A model generated the notes under the pieces. The model was not told where the DNA came from. It saw nothing but the letters and a program-made list of their open reading frames with translations, and searched no databases. DNA of 64,000 bases, taken from assembly GCF_014842075.1 (NCBI RefSeq), contig NZ_JACYVA010000002.1, positions 302,947-366,946 of the forward strand, in the 5' to 3' direction. A program made the translations under genes and the position numbers. The DNA is from Sphingomonas sp. CFBP 13720 (GTDB taxonomy: Bacteria; Pseudomonadota; Alphaproteobacteria; Sphingomonadales; Sphingomonadaceae). Below are positions 50,350 through 60,113 of the stretch, one piece after another. How positions within the stretch are numbered: the first letter of the stretch is position 1; each line of letters begins with the position of its first letter.

Positions 50350-50909
50350 GCATCCTCGCCTTCGACCACGTGACCGGTGCGCGCGGGCGTACGACGCTGT
50401 TCCGCGATCTGTCGTTCACGCTCGATCGCGGCAACGCGCTGCTGGTGCGCGGCCCCAACGGCGTCGGCAAATCGACGCTGGTCCGCATCGCCGCCGGACT
50501 GCTGCCGCCCGATGCCGGCACGGTGGTGCGGCCGGAGCGATGCGGGCTGCTGGCCGATGCCGCCGCACTCGACCTCGAACGGACGCTGGCACAGGCGCTC
50601 GGCTTCTGGGCGCGGATCGACGGCAGCGACGCCGTGTCGGCGGCGATGGCGGCGATGGCGATCGAACCGCTGGCGCCCGTGCCGGTGCGGATGCTGTCGA
50701 CCGGACAGAAGCGCCGCGCCGCCATCGCCCGCGTCATCGCGGGCGGTGCGTCGTTGTGGCTGCTCGACGAACCTGCCAACGGGCTGGACGCGGCGTCGCT
50801 CGCGCTGCTCGAAACCGCGATCGCCCGGCACCGCGCGAACGGCGGCGCGGTGCTGGTCGCCAGCCACGTCCCCGTCGCGCTGCCCGACGCAGCGGAGATC
50901 GCGCTGTGA
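50346..50909 (+). CDS. ccmA: Heme exporter ATP-binding subunit CcmA
   Basis: A 187-residue ABC ATPase that, with CcmB-CcmC-CcmD, releases holo-CcmE during cytochrome c maturation. Walker A is GPNGVGKST, the signature MLSTGQKRRAAIAR and Walker B LWLLDEPANGLD. The start is a TTG overlapping the preceding stop (TTGA), an unusual codon forced by coupling; no in-frame ATG lies near. Its stop overlaps the ccmB GTG (GTGA). Confidence 0.93.
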   Translation: MSILAFDHVTGARGRTTLFRDLSFTLDRGNALLVRGPNGVGKSTLVRIAAGLLPPDAGTVVRPERCGLLADAAALDLERTLAQALGFWARIDGSDAVSAAMAAMAIEPLAPVPVRMLSTGQKRRAAIARVIAGGASLWLLDEPANGLDAASLALLETAIARHRANGGAVLVASHVPVALPDAAEIAL

Positions 50910-51541
50910 TCGCACTGATCCTGCGCGAAGTCCGGCGGGCGTGGAGCGGCGGGGGGATCATGCTGCCGGTCGCCTTTTTCCTGCTCGTCGCGACGCTGTT
51001 TCCCTTTGCCATCGGGCCGGACGCCGCGCTGCTCGCAAGGATCGGCGGCGGGGTCGCATGGGCGGCGGCGCTGCTGGCCGCACTATTGCCGATCGAACGG
51101 CTGGTCGGCCCCGATCTCGACGACGGCGTGATCGATCAACTGGCGATCCGCGGATGGAGCGGCGCGGGCATCGCGCTGGCCAAGACCATCGGCCACTGGC
51201 TCGGCTTCGCGCCGGCCATGATGCTGGCGGCGGCGCTTTCTGCGGCGCTGCTTGGCCTAGATGCGGCAACGCTGTGGGCGCTGGAGGCGGGTCTGCTGCT
51301 CGGCACGCCGGGTCTGGCCGCACTGGCCGTCGCAACCGCCGCGCTGGTTGCCGGACTGCGCGGCGCGGGCGCGGTCGCCGGACTGGTCATGCTGCCTTTC
51401 GCGCTGCCGATCGTGATCTTCGGCGCGGGCGCGATCGACGGCGGGCCCGGCGCATGGAAGCTGCTGGCGGCGACCAGCCTGCTGTTGACCGCCGGCGGAC
51501 CATGGGTCGCGGGCACGGCGATCCGCATCGCACGTACCTGA
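50906..51541 (+). CDS. ccmB: Heme exporter membrane subunit CcmB
   Basis: A 211-residue, six-helix ABC permease from a GTG start (VIALILREVRRAWSGGGIML) that overlaps ccmA by 4 bp. Motifs are LPVAFFLLVATLFPFAIGP, DGVIDQLAIRGWS and GLVMLPFALPIVIFGAGAID. ccmC would be expected next, but a tRNA-Gly fragment and an integrated element follow instead, so the remaining ccm genes must be elsewhere. Confidence 0.93.
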   Translation: MIALILREVRRAWSGGGIMLPVAFFLLVATLFPFAIGPDAALLARIGGGVAWAAALLAALLPIERLVGPDLDDGVIDQLAIRGWSGAGIALAKTIGHWLGFAPAMMLAAALSAALLGLDAATLWALEAGLLLGTPGLAALAVATAALVAGLRGAGAVAGLVMLPFALPIVIFGAGAIDGGPGAWKLLAATSLLLTAGGPWVAGTAIRIART

Positions 51542-51616
51542 CGCCCCCTGGCACCCGCACGCCCCACACGATAAGCGCCGGCCAACGCGACAGACCGTCC
51601 TCCGACGGAGCGCCTT

Positions 51617-51656
51617 GCGGGTGTAGCTCAATGGTAGAGCAGAAGCTTCCCAAGCT
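51617..51656 (+). repeat. Left attachment repeat: tRNA-Gly 5' fragment (attL)
   Basis: Forty bases identical to nucleotides 1-40 of the tRNA-Gly(CCC) gene at 56485, from the exact 5' end through the anticodon loop (GCTTCCCAAGCT). After this the two copies diverge (acagga versus tacgac), and the 5' flanks differ (cgcctt versus tgatat). It cannot fold as a complete tRNA. It marks the ancestral 5' half left behind at integration. Confidence 0.85.
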
Positions 51657-51724
51657 ACAGGAAATGGCTGAAATCTGCCGTTTCCGCTGTAAACTAGGCA
51701 AAATCGGCTATCGTAAAATCAATA

Positions 51725-51777
51725 GCTTAGCCGGGGCCCTGTAAACCGCCCGAAGCGGGTTTCCGCCTTGGCTAAGC
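51725..51777. terminator. Nested inverted repeats after hsdR
   Basis: An outer 8-bp inverted repeat, GCTTAGCC (51725-51732) and GGCTAAGC (51770-51777), encloses an inner hairpin CCGC-ccgaa-GCGG flanked by AAA/TTT (51743-51762). It lies just beyond the hsdR stop, near the left end of the element. On the minus strand the inner hairpin is followed by TTTA, so it can serve as the hsdR terminator. The outer repeat could also be an accessory recombination site. Confidence 0.5.
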
Positions 51778-51783
51778 ACCCAA

Positions 51784-54996
<3,213 letters not shown>

Positions 54997-55021
54997 CAGG
55001 CGGGGGTGCCGGGGGTGCGGA

Positions 55022-55315
55022 TCATGCCGCCAGCGCCTCGGCCTCGCGGACGCGGAGTTCGCCGGACATCAGCTTGGGGAGCAAGGCGTCGCGGGTGGCG
55101 GCGAGGGTGCGGGATTCAATGAGATTGGCATTGCGCCTCGCATACAAGTCGCTGGCGATCTTATCGAAGGCGAGTATCGCTGGCATGGGCGGTTTTACAA
55201 CTAGCAAGTTGTGGATGTGATTCCGATTTAAAGTTGGAACGGCAGAGCCAGCGTTGAATGAGCCAATGTCAATGTCGAGGAGGACGTGAAACGCGTGGAG
55301 CGGAGTGGAGTTTGG
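55022..55315 (-). pseudogene. hsdS: hsdS remnant (C-terminal part of type I specificity subunit)
   Basis: The minus-strand frame reads as the end of a specificity subunit: STPLHAFHVLLDIDIGSFNA, SAVPTLNRNHIHNLLVVKPP and the conserved coiled-coil end [25 protein letters not shown]. Only about 97 of some 400 residues are recognisable. Upstream of about 55315-55385 the homology stops, and a divergent integrase frame takes over. The remaining frame is open to 55651 but has antisense character there. It is therefore a truncated gene. Confidence 0.8.
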
Positions 55316-56327
55316 ATACTCTTTGATCCTGACGACCGAGGCGCTGGAAAGCCTTACCGGCGCGAGGAGGGATCGGGACGCAGCACGGCAGCCGAACCCC
55401 ACGACGCTACAGACGCTCATCGACAAGTGGCAGGCGAGCCCGGAATGGTCGCGGCTGAGCGACAATACGAAGAAGACCTGGGGGTCGATCGTGCGTGCGA
55501 TCGAGGGGAAATGGGGCAAGGTTCCGCTCGCGATCTTCAACGATGAGCGGATGATCGAGAAAGTCGTCGACTGGCGCGATGCTCGTGCCGCCACGCCGCG
55601 GGCGGCGGATAACGGCGTCACCGTGCTACGAGCGCTGCTGAAGTACGGCATTCAGCGGGGTGCATTGCGGATCAACGTCGCCGAGAAAATCGGGAAGATC
55701 TACGTCAACGGGCAGCGTGCGGAGATCGTGTGGACGAAGGTTGACCTGCTCGCGTTCGAAAAGGCCGCAGGAGAAAAGGATCGCTGTGTCTATTACGCCG
55801 TGCTTCTATGCTCTGTGACCGGACTTCGAAGAGAGGATCTCGCGCGCCTGACATGGGCGTCGGTCGGCGAGTTCGCGAACGTCAGGAAGGCGAAGAAGAC
55901 CAGCCGAGGGCGCCGTCACTTCGCGACGGTCCCGCGGATCCCGGAACTCGACGCGGTCCTCGCGAGGCTGAAGGACCATCCGCGTGCGTCAGGTGTGGAC
56001 ACGGTGCTGGTCAACCCGAAGGGAAAGCCGTGGAACCTCGATACGCTTACCAAGGAGGTTTCCCGTATCGCCAAGCTGGCCGGCATCTTTCATGTCGAGG
56101 TCGATCAGGCGGGCCAGTCCGACAGGCGGCACAAGCATCTGCACGATGCCCGTGGCACCTTTGCCACCTACCTCATGACCACGACCGACCTTACGGACGC
56201 GGAAATCGCCAGCATCATGGGCTGGTCCGAAGCGGAGGTCGAACGCATCCGCCGCATCTACGTCGACGATACCGCCCGTCAGATCGCGTTGGGCAAACGC
56301 ATCGCGCGTGGCCTCATCGCGGATTGA
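55305..56327 (+). CDS. int: Tyrosine recombinase/integrase, probably 5'-truncated
   Basis: A 340-residue frame starting at a GTG. Core-binding domain: TLQTLIDKWQASPEWSRLSD and NGVTVLRALLKYGIQRGALR. Catalytic residues are Arg175/176 (TGLRREDLARLTW), HxxR at 280-283 (HLHDARGTFATYL) and the nucleophile Tyr319 (RRIYVDDTARQI). The arm-binding N-terminal domain is missing. The first 10-30 residues come from DNA shared with the hsdS stump, indicating a deletion fusion. The catalytic part looks intact, but without the arm-binding domain the protein may not excise the element. It lies next to the intact tRNA. Confidence 0.85.
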   Translation: MEFGYSLILTTEALESLTGARRDRDAARQPNPTTLQTLIDKWQASPEWSRLSDNTKKTWGSIVRAIEGKWGKVPLAIFNDERMIEKVVDWRDARAATPRAADNGVTVLRALLKYGIQRGALRINVAEKIGKIYVNGQRAEIVWTKVDLLAFEKAAGEKDRCVYYAVLLCSVTGLRREDLARLTWASVGEFANVRKAKKTSRGRRHFATVPRIPELDAVLARLKDHPRASGVDTVLVNPKGKPWNLDTLTKEVSRIAKLAGIFHVEVDQAGQSDRRHKHLHDARGTFATYLMTTTDLTDAEIASIMGWSEAEVERIRRIYVDDTARQIALGKRIARGLIAD

Positions 56328-56484
56328 CCGCCTGGGTCGCGTTTCGCCTCCGTTATCGAACGTCGGTATCGGCATACGTGTTGACGGCAGGATGATGCTC
56401 ATGGCATTGGCTGGCGTCGCCGATGTAAACCGGACTGTAAACCGGGACCCAGCAACGGTCTTTTCGACGCTAAGTCGTTGATAT

Positions 56485-56524
56485 GCGGGTGTAGCTCAAT
56501 GGTAGAGCAGAAGCTTCCCAAGCT
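56485..56524 (+). repeat. Right attachment repeat (attR) inside tRNA-Gly
   Basis: The counterpart of the 51617-51656 copy. The core covers the 5' half of the tRNA through the anticodon stem, unlike the more common 3'-end att cores of tRNA-targeting elements. Confidence 0.8.
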
Positions 56525-56558
56525 TACGACGAGGGTTCGATTCCCTTCACCCGCTCCA
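56485..56558 (+). tRNA. tRNA-Gly (anticodon CCC)
   Basis: A complete 74-nt tRNA with encoded CCA. The acceptor stem GCGGGTG/CACCCGC, D-arm GCTC/GAGC, anticodon loop TTCCCAA (CCC) and T-arm AGGGTTCGATTCCCT are all present. The first 40 nt are duplicated at 51617, so this copy's 5' half and upstream sequence come from the integrated element, and its 3' half is ancestral. It reads GGG codons. Confidence 0.97.
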
Positions 56559-56797
56559 TGACAAACAGCCGTTCCTCCAAAACCGATTTGCCGCTGGCAG
56601 GATCGGTGATCGCGGCGCGTCGTCCCTCGACTCCCAGCACTACGTCGCCCCCCCGTCCGGCTTGGACGTAAGGACGATGCGGTCGATCAGTTCGCGCGGC
56701 GCCGGGTCGCCTCCAGCCGGGCGACGGGATCGGCCAGCGTCTCGTCGATGGGTTCGACCTGCGCGCGATAGTCGGCGGCGACCAGAAGGCCCCGCAT
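56557..56797 (-). pseudogene. Frameshifted remnant resembling the C-terminus of a serine recombinase
   Basis: Three minus-strand frames in succession give recombinase-like pieces: GLLVAADYRAQVEPIDETLA and DPVARLEATRR (about 56797-56710), then RELIDRIVLTSKPDGG (about 56700-56650), then DVVLGVEGRRAAITDPASGK (about 56640-56585). In large serine recombinases the wording YR..VE.L...LADP…LRGLIDRIVLTP..G is conserved near the C-terminus. At least two frameshifts separate the pieces, so it is non-functional. It directly abuts the tRNA 3' end. Confidence 0.55.
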
Positions 56798-57054
56798 CCG
56801 GCATCCACGTGGCAAGTCGCGCTACCCGAAAGCGGACGCTCGTTCGGCATTGCGCGATCTTGATCCCCCTTCCGCCTGTGCGTCGTCGCGCACGGTCAAC
56901 GTCATGGCCGATACCGACGGACCTGTTCCGAGTATTGAAATCGTGGCGACGAAGGCGATTCATCGGACGCGCCGATGAACCCGGTGGTGGTTCCGTCGCA
57001 AATTCGACGATCAGGGGGTGGACGCGAAACCACCGACGCCGGTATCGGCACGCG
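56798..57054. other. Gap with no supported gene
   Basis: Only chance-type open frames are seen on both strands. The DNA may be further decayed recombinase or island debris, but no residue pattern supports that beyond 56797. Confidence 0.4.
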
Positions 57055-57255
57055 ATGCCAATAGCCACGACGATCATGAACTCGACCACCGGTCAGCCCA
57101 TCCAGAAGCATATCTTCGGACGGATGCCGAAACCATGGGAATCCTTCACGCTCCAGACGGGCGAGATGGTCAAGGCCGACCGCGTCGATATCGGCAAGCC
57201 GGCACCGGGAAAGTCGATCACGCCGATTTATGTATGGGTCACGCCCAAGGGCTGA
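57055..57255 (+). CDS. Possible small protein of unknown function
   Basis: A 66-residue frame starting MPIATTIMNSTTGQ, with MNSTTGQ seven codons in as an alternative. The later part, IQKHIFGRMPKPWESFTLQT-GEMVKADRVDIGKPAPGKS, has balanced composition unlike antisense frames and could be a small beta-rich protein. No clear ribosome site precedes either ATG. It is isolated beyond the tRNA in the accessory stretch. Confidence 0.35.
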   Translation: MPIATTIMNSTTGQPIQKHIFGRMPKPWESFTLQTGEMVKADRVDIGKPAPGKSITPIYVWVTPKG

Positions 57256-57406
57256 TCCGACACACAATCCGCGTTTTGCCGTCGAATGCAGACAGCCGTC
57301 TTTCCGAACGGCGCGGCGAGTTGCTCCGCGTCACTAGGGAAGTACCCCGCAAGCATTAGCTAGCGTCAGAAGGCACCGGTCAGAAGGATCGTCGGTGCCT
57401 ATCCCA

Positions 57407-57562
57407 CTAGCCAGCCGTGTTCGTTCGCCGCTCCGCCAAAAGGATATCGAGTTCCTCGATCCGAAGGCGCTCCGGCGTGCCCTTCGCAAGCCCCTTCAGA
57501 CGGCACTCCGCCCATAACCGTTTGCGCTCGGACTCCAGCGCCCGCAGACCGACGTCAGCCAA
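57407..57562 (-). CDS. Small helical protein downstream of rsgA (TTG start)
   Basis: A 51-residue frame read from TTG: MADVGLRALESERKRLWAEC then RLKGLAKGTPERLRIEELDI. It is amphipathic and helical. An AAGGAGA site lies 7 nt upstream, within the last codons of rsgA, and the start is 4 bp after the rsgA stop, so it is translationally coupled. It is short and begins with a rare start codon, so callers tend to miss it. No function is recognised. Confidence 0.55.
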   Translation of the reverse strand: MADVGLRALESERKRLWAECRLKGLAKGTPERLRIEELDILLAERRTNTAG

Positions 57563-57565
57563 TGG

Positions 57566-58600
57566 TCATCTCCTTCTTCGATTACCGATGCGGGCGCGGC
57601 GGACCGCCGCGGTGCCGCTGTTTTCAGCATCCTCCTGCGCCAGCTTGCGCCAGCGTTGAACGCGTGCGGCGTCAAGACTTCCTTCGGTCATCGCGGTCCT
57701 GATCGCGCATCCGGGCTCGTCGACATGCGTGCAGTTGGCGAAACGGCACGCGAGCGCCACCGCGGTGACATCGTCAAAGACCTCGGTGACGCCGGACGTG
57801 ACCTCCGACATCTGAAGTTCGCGCATACCCGGCGTATCGACCAGCCAGCCGCCCCCATCCGCACCAATAGCGAGCCGATGCATCTCGCGAACGGTCGTCG
57901 TGTGGCGACCCTTGCCGTCATCCTCGCGAACGGCTTGTGTCGCGATGCTGTCCGACCCCGTCAGCGTGTTTACCAGCGTCGACTTGCCGACACCCGACGA
58001 CCCTACCAGCGCGACCGTCTGCCCGAAGGCGCAATAATGCGCGAGCCGGGCAGCGCTTGTCGGGTCGCGCCCGTCGATCAATTCGACCGGCAACCCCGAC
58101 TGAAGGGCGCGTGCTGCGGTGACCAGTTCCCCGGCGGTCGGCGACATGTCGGCTTTGGTGATGACGATCACCGGCCGGACGCGAACCTCGCGCGCCAGCA
58201 CCAGATAGCGTTCGAGCCGCGCGACGTTGAAATCCCGGTCGCAGGACGTGACGATGAAGAGGGTATCGATGTTGGCAGCGACAAGCTGGACCCGCCGGTC
58301 GTCGCCCGGTGACGGGCGCTTGACCAGGCTCGTCCGATCCAGAATGCGCACGATGCTTCGGGTGTCCCGGTCGATCAGCAACCAGTCGCCGACGGTGGGT
58401 CGGTCTTCCGCTCCCCCCTGCGCGGGCAAGCCGGACGGAACCGAGTCCTCGAACCCCTGCCCCGCGACGGTTACCCGCCCCCGGTGAACCGACAGGACGC
58501 GAACCGGCCAACAACTGTCAAGCTGCTCCGCCGAAACCTGCGCACTGAAAAAGGATCTCCAGCCCAGCTGCGCAAGGACAGGATCGACCAGATCCGTCAT
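57566..58600 (-). CDS. rsgA: Small-ribosomal-subunit biogenesis GTPase RsgA
   Basis: A 344-residue circularly permuted GTPase that helps 30S maturation. An N-terminal OB-like domain (VLSVHRGRVTVAGQGF) is followed by G4 (VIVITKADM), then G1 (VALVGSSGVGKSTLVN), G2 (GKGRHTTT) and G3 (LVDTPGMRELQM). The zinc-finger Cys/His set is ALACRFANCTHVDEPGCAI. The order G4-G1-G3 is the hallmark of the family. It lies 4 bp downstream of the small gene at 58605. Confidence 0.96.
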   Translation of the reverse strand: MTDLVDPVLAQLGWRSFFSAQVSAEQLDSCWPVRVLSVHRGRVTVAGQGFEDSVPSGLPAQGGAEDRPTVGDWLLIDRDTRSIVRILDRTSLVKRPSPGDDRRVQLVAANIDTLFIVTSCDRDFNVARLERYLVLAREVRVRPVIVITKADMSPTAGELVTAARALQSGLPVELIDGRDPTSAARLAHYCAFGQTVALVGSSGVGKSTLVNTLTGSDSIATQAVREDDGKGRHTTTVREMHRLAIGADGGGWLVDTPGMRELQMSEVTSGVTEVFDDVTAVALACRFANCTHVDEPGCAIRTAMTEGSLDAARVQRWRKLAQEDAENSGTAAVRRARIGNRRRR

Positions 58601-58604
58601 CGCA

Positions 58605-58823
58605 TCAGCCGACGTCTGATCCGCCCGAAGGATCCGAAGCCGCCAATGCCTGTTCGGCGGCTCGCTTGTCCGACTTGGCCTGCGCCTTCTTGGCGGACTC
58701 GGCCTGCTTGATCCTGTCGCGCTCGCGGCGCTCGAAGTCGTAATTGGGTTTACGTGCTATGTTGGTTGCTCCGTAGTTCGGGTCCCGGCTTGCGCCCACC
58801 GCCTGCCTAGACACCCTTGCCAT
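58605..58823 (-). CDS. Small basic protein of unknown function
   Basis: A 72-residue protein, highly charged and probably helical: DPNYGATNIARKPNYDFERR then ERDRIKQAESAKKAQAKSDK-RAAEQ. The N-terminal motif NYGATNIARKPNYDFERRERD looks conserved in flavour. It lies 4 bp upstream of rsgA on the same strand. No catalytic residues are seen; a nucleic-acid or ribosome-associated role is only a guess. Confidence 0.55.
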   Translation of the reverse strand: MARVSRQAVGASRDPNYGATNIARKPNYDFERRERDRIKQAESAKKAQAKSDKRAAEQALAASDPSGGSDVG

Positions 58824-59000
58824 AGGTTACACGGATCGGTGGTACGCGACCAGACCCGCACCAAAGATCACCAAAGCAACCGCCTGGATTGGTCGCAGCG
58901 CGATTATCGACAACGGGCCTCGCGGCGAGGGAGCAAAGACCGACTGGCGCTGTTCATCATGCACCCGCCCCGACCCGATCGCCATGGGCGGATGGTCCGT
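58824..59000. other. Short gap without a supported gene
   Basis: A 177-bp gap between leftward small genes. A plus-strand frame through it has no ribosome site and shadow-like composition. Confidence 0.4.
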
Positions 59001-59198
59001 TTACAAACTGATCTTGCGCTTCTGCATCTCGGCCGATGCGATCTTGGCCAGAATACTATCGGCGTTACTCGAGAATATGTCCGCGAGATCGAGCAGGTCT
59101 TCATCGTGAAGTGTTTCGATCGACGTTGATACTTCCGCGAGCAGCCTGACGGCGTGATCAGCGGCGGCGGCGTTTTTCCTGATCCGTGTTCTGAGCAT
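59001..59198 (-). CDS. Small acidic helical protein of unknown function
   Basis: A 65-residue frame from MLRTRIRKNAAAADHAVRLL, then EVSTSIETLHDEDLLDLADI and FSSNADSILAKIASAEMQKR. It looks like a short two-helix protein. The frame is open upstream to 59639, but that part lacks protein character. No clear ribosome site precedes the chosen ATG, so the start is tentative. Confidence 0.45.
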   Translation of the reverse strand: MLRTRIRKNAAAADHAVRLLAEVSTSIETLHDEDLLDLADIFSSNADSILAKIASAEMQKRKISL

Positions 59199-59409
59199 TA
59201 CCGGCGGGTAGCAGGATCGGACCGGCGATGGCAGCACTGCATTACGGGCAACGGCGTAATTTGCAGTAGTTCCGTCAACCGGAACCGGATCGTTCGGTCG
59301 CGCCGATGGCAGCGGAAGGAGTATCGACTTACCGGTCAGACGCGTTTGACGACACAGCTGCCATTTCTGCCGCTTCGTGCGTTCGGACGACATGACAAAG
59401 GAGACGATC

Positions 59410-59550
59410 ATGAGTCCTGCAAGCATTCCCGGCAACGAGCCCGATCCCGGCGATATGTCCACAGAGCCGCAGACCGGCGTGCCGAACGATCCGACGGAGG
59501 AACATGATCTGCCGGATGAAGATGCGGAAAAGCTGGGCAACTTTGCGTAA
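59410..59550 (+). CDS. Small acidic Pro/Asp/Glu-rich protein
   Basis: A 46-residue frame: MSPASIPGNEPDPGDMSTEP, then QTGVPNDPTEEHDLPDEDAE and KLGNFA. An AAGGAG lies 6 nt upstream of the ATG, the best ribosome site in this stretch. It is strongly acidic and likely disordered. Its length keeps it out of most automatic calls. The function is unknown. Confidence 0.5.
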   Translation: MSPASIPGNEPDPGDMSTEPQTGVPNDPTEEHDLPDEDAEKLGNFA

Positions 59551-59654
59551 CCGGAACGTGGTTCGGTAACGATTACCGTACGACGATCACGGGCGGTGGC
59601 GATCGACAATGATATGCCGATCGATCCGGTTGCGGCCACGCTTCTGACCCGCGT

Positions 59655-60080
59655 TCATTCCGGACTGGCAGGATCCTCATCGAGCGTGGCGACGCCCATC
59701 AGCGGATGCATGACGAAGGTCCAGCCATCGCCGCCGACGATCATCAGCCGCAGCAACTGGCGATCTGCGCTGCCAAGCAACGATGCCGCGCCGGACGAAG
59801 CGGCCAATGTGACGGTCGTACCATCCTGACGAATGCCGGTGGCCCAGCCACGCCGTCCCTCGCGGATCTCGGTGGCAAGGCGCTCGAGCGCCGTTTCGAG
59901 CGCGGTGCGCGCGCGTGGGCCAGTCACCCACGCGTAGCCACCCGGCTCCAATGCCGGTATCGCGACGGTGTCTTGCACAACCGCCGACCGTGCTGATTTC
60001 GCCGGAGGGCGGGACTTCTTCTTCGGTTGGTCCAGAGGGCGCACGCCCTCCATTCTCATCATGCGCGCGAAATCGTCCAT
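59655..60080 (-). CDS. Protein of unknown function
   Basis: A 141-residue protein. The basic N-terminal segment (VRPLDQPKKKSRPPAKSARS) is followed by a compact domain (GGYAWVTGPRARTALETALE, GWATGIRQDGTTVTLAA, LLRLMIVGGDGWTFVMHP). The N-terminus MDDFARMMRMEGVRPLDQPK is faintly like the linker ahead of Smr domains, but no Smr motif follows. It lies 33 bp downstream of the GH130 gene, possibly co-transcribed. Confidence 0.5.
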   Translation of the reverse strand: MDDFARMMRMEGVRPLDQPKKKSRPPAKSARSAVVQDTVAIPALEPGGYAWVTGPRARTALETALERLATEIREGRRGWATGIRQDGTTVTLAASSGAASLLGSADRQLLRLMIVGGDGWTFVMHPLMGVATLDEDPASPE

Positions 60081-60113
60081 GCTCGTCCCTTCGGTTGCGG
60101 ATGGGTGGAGCAG

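Noticed and set aside
51617..51690. Left tRNA-Gly copy considered as a second functional tRNA gene
   Set aside because: Identity ends after nucleotide 40, and the T-arm and acceptor 3' strand are missing, so it cannot fold into a tRNA.
55022..55651. Whole 209-codon minus frame considered as a complete short HsdS
   Set aside because: Only the last about 97 residues look like HsdS; the rest is antisense to clear integrase core sequence.
56524..56850. Minus-strand frame ending in MERVKGIEPSS next to the tRNA
   Set aside because: The ERVKGIEPSS ending is the translated antisense of the tRNA 3' half, a known annotation artefact. Only the separate frameshifted recombinase-like pieces upstream are considered meaningful.
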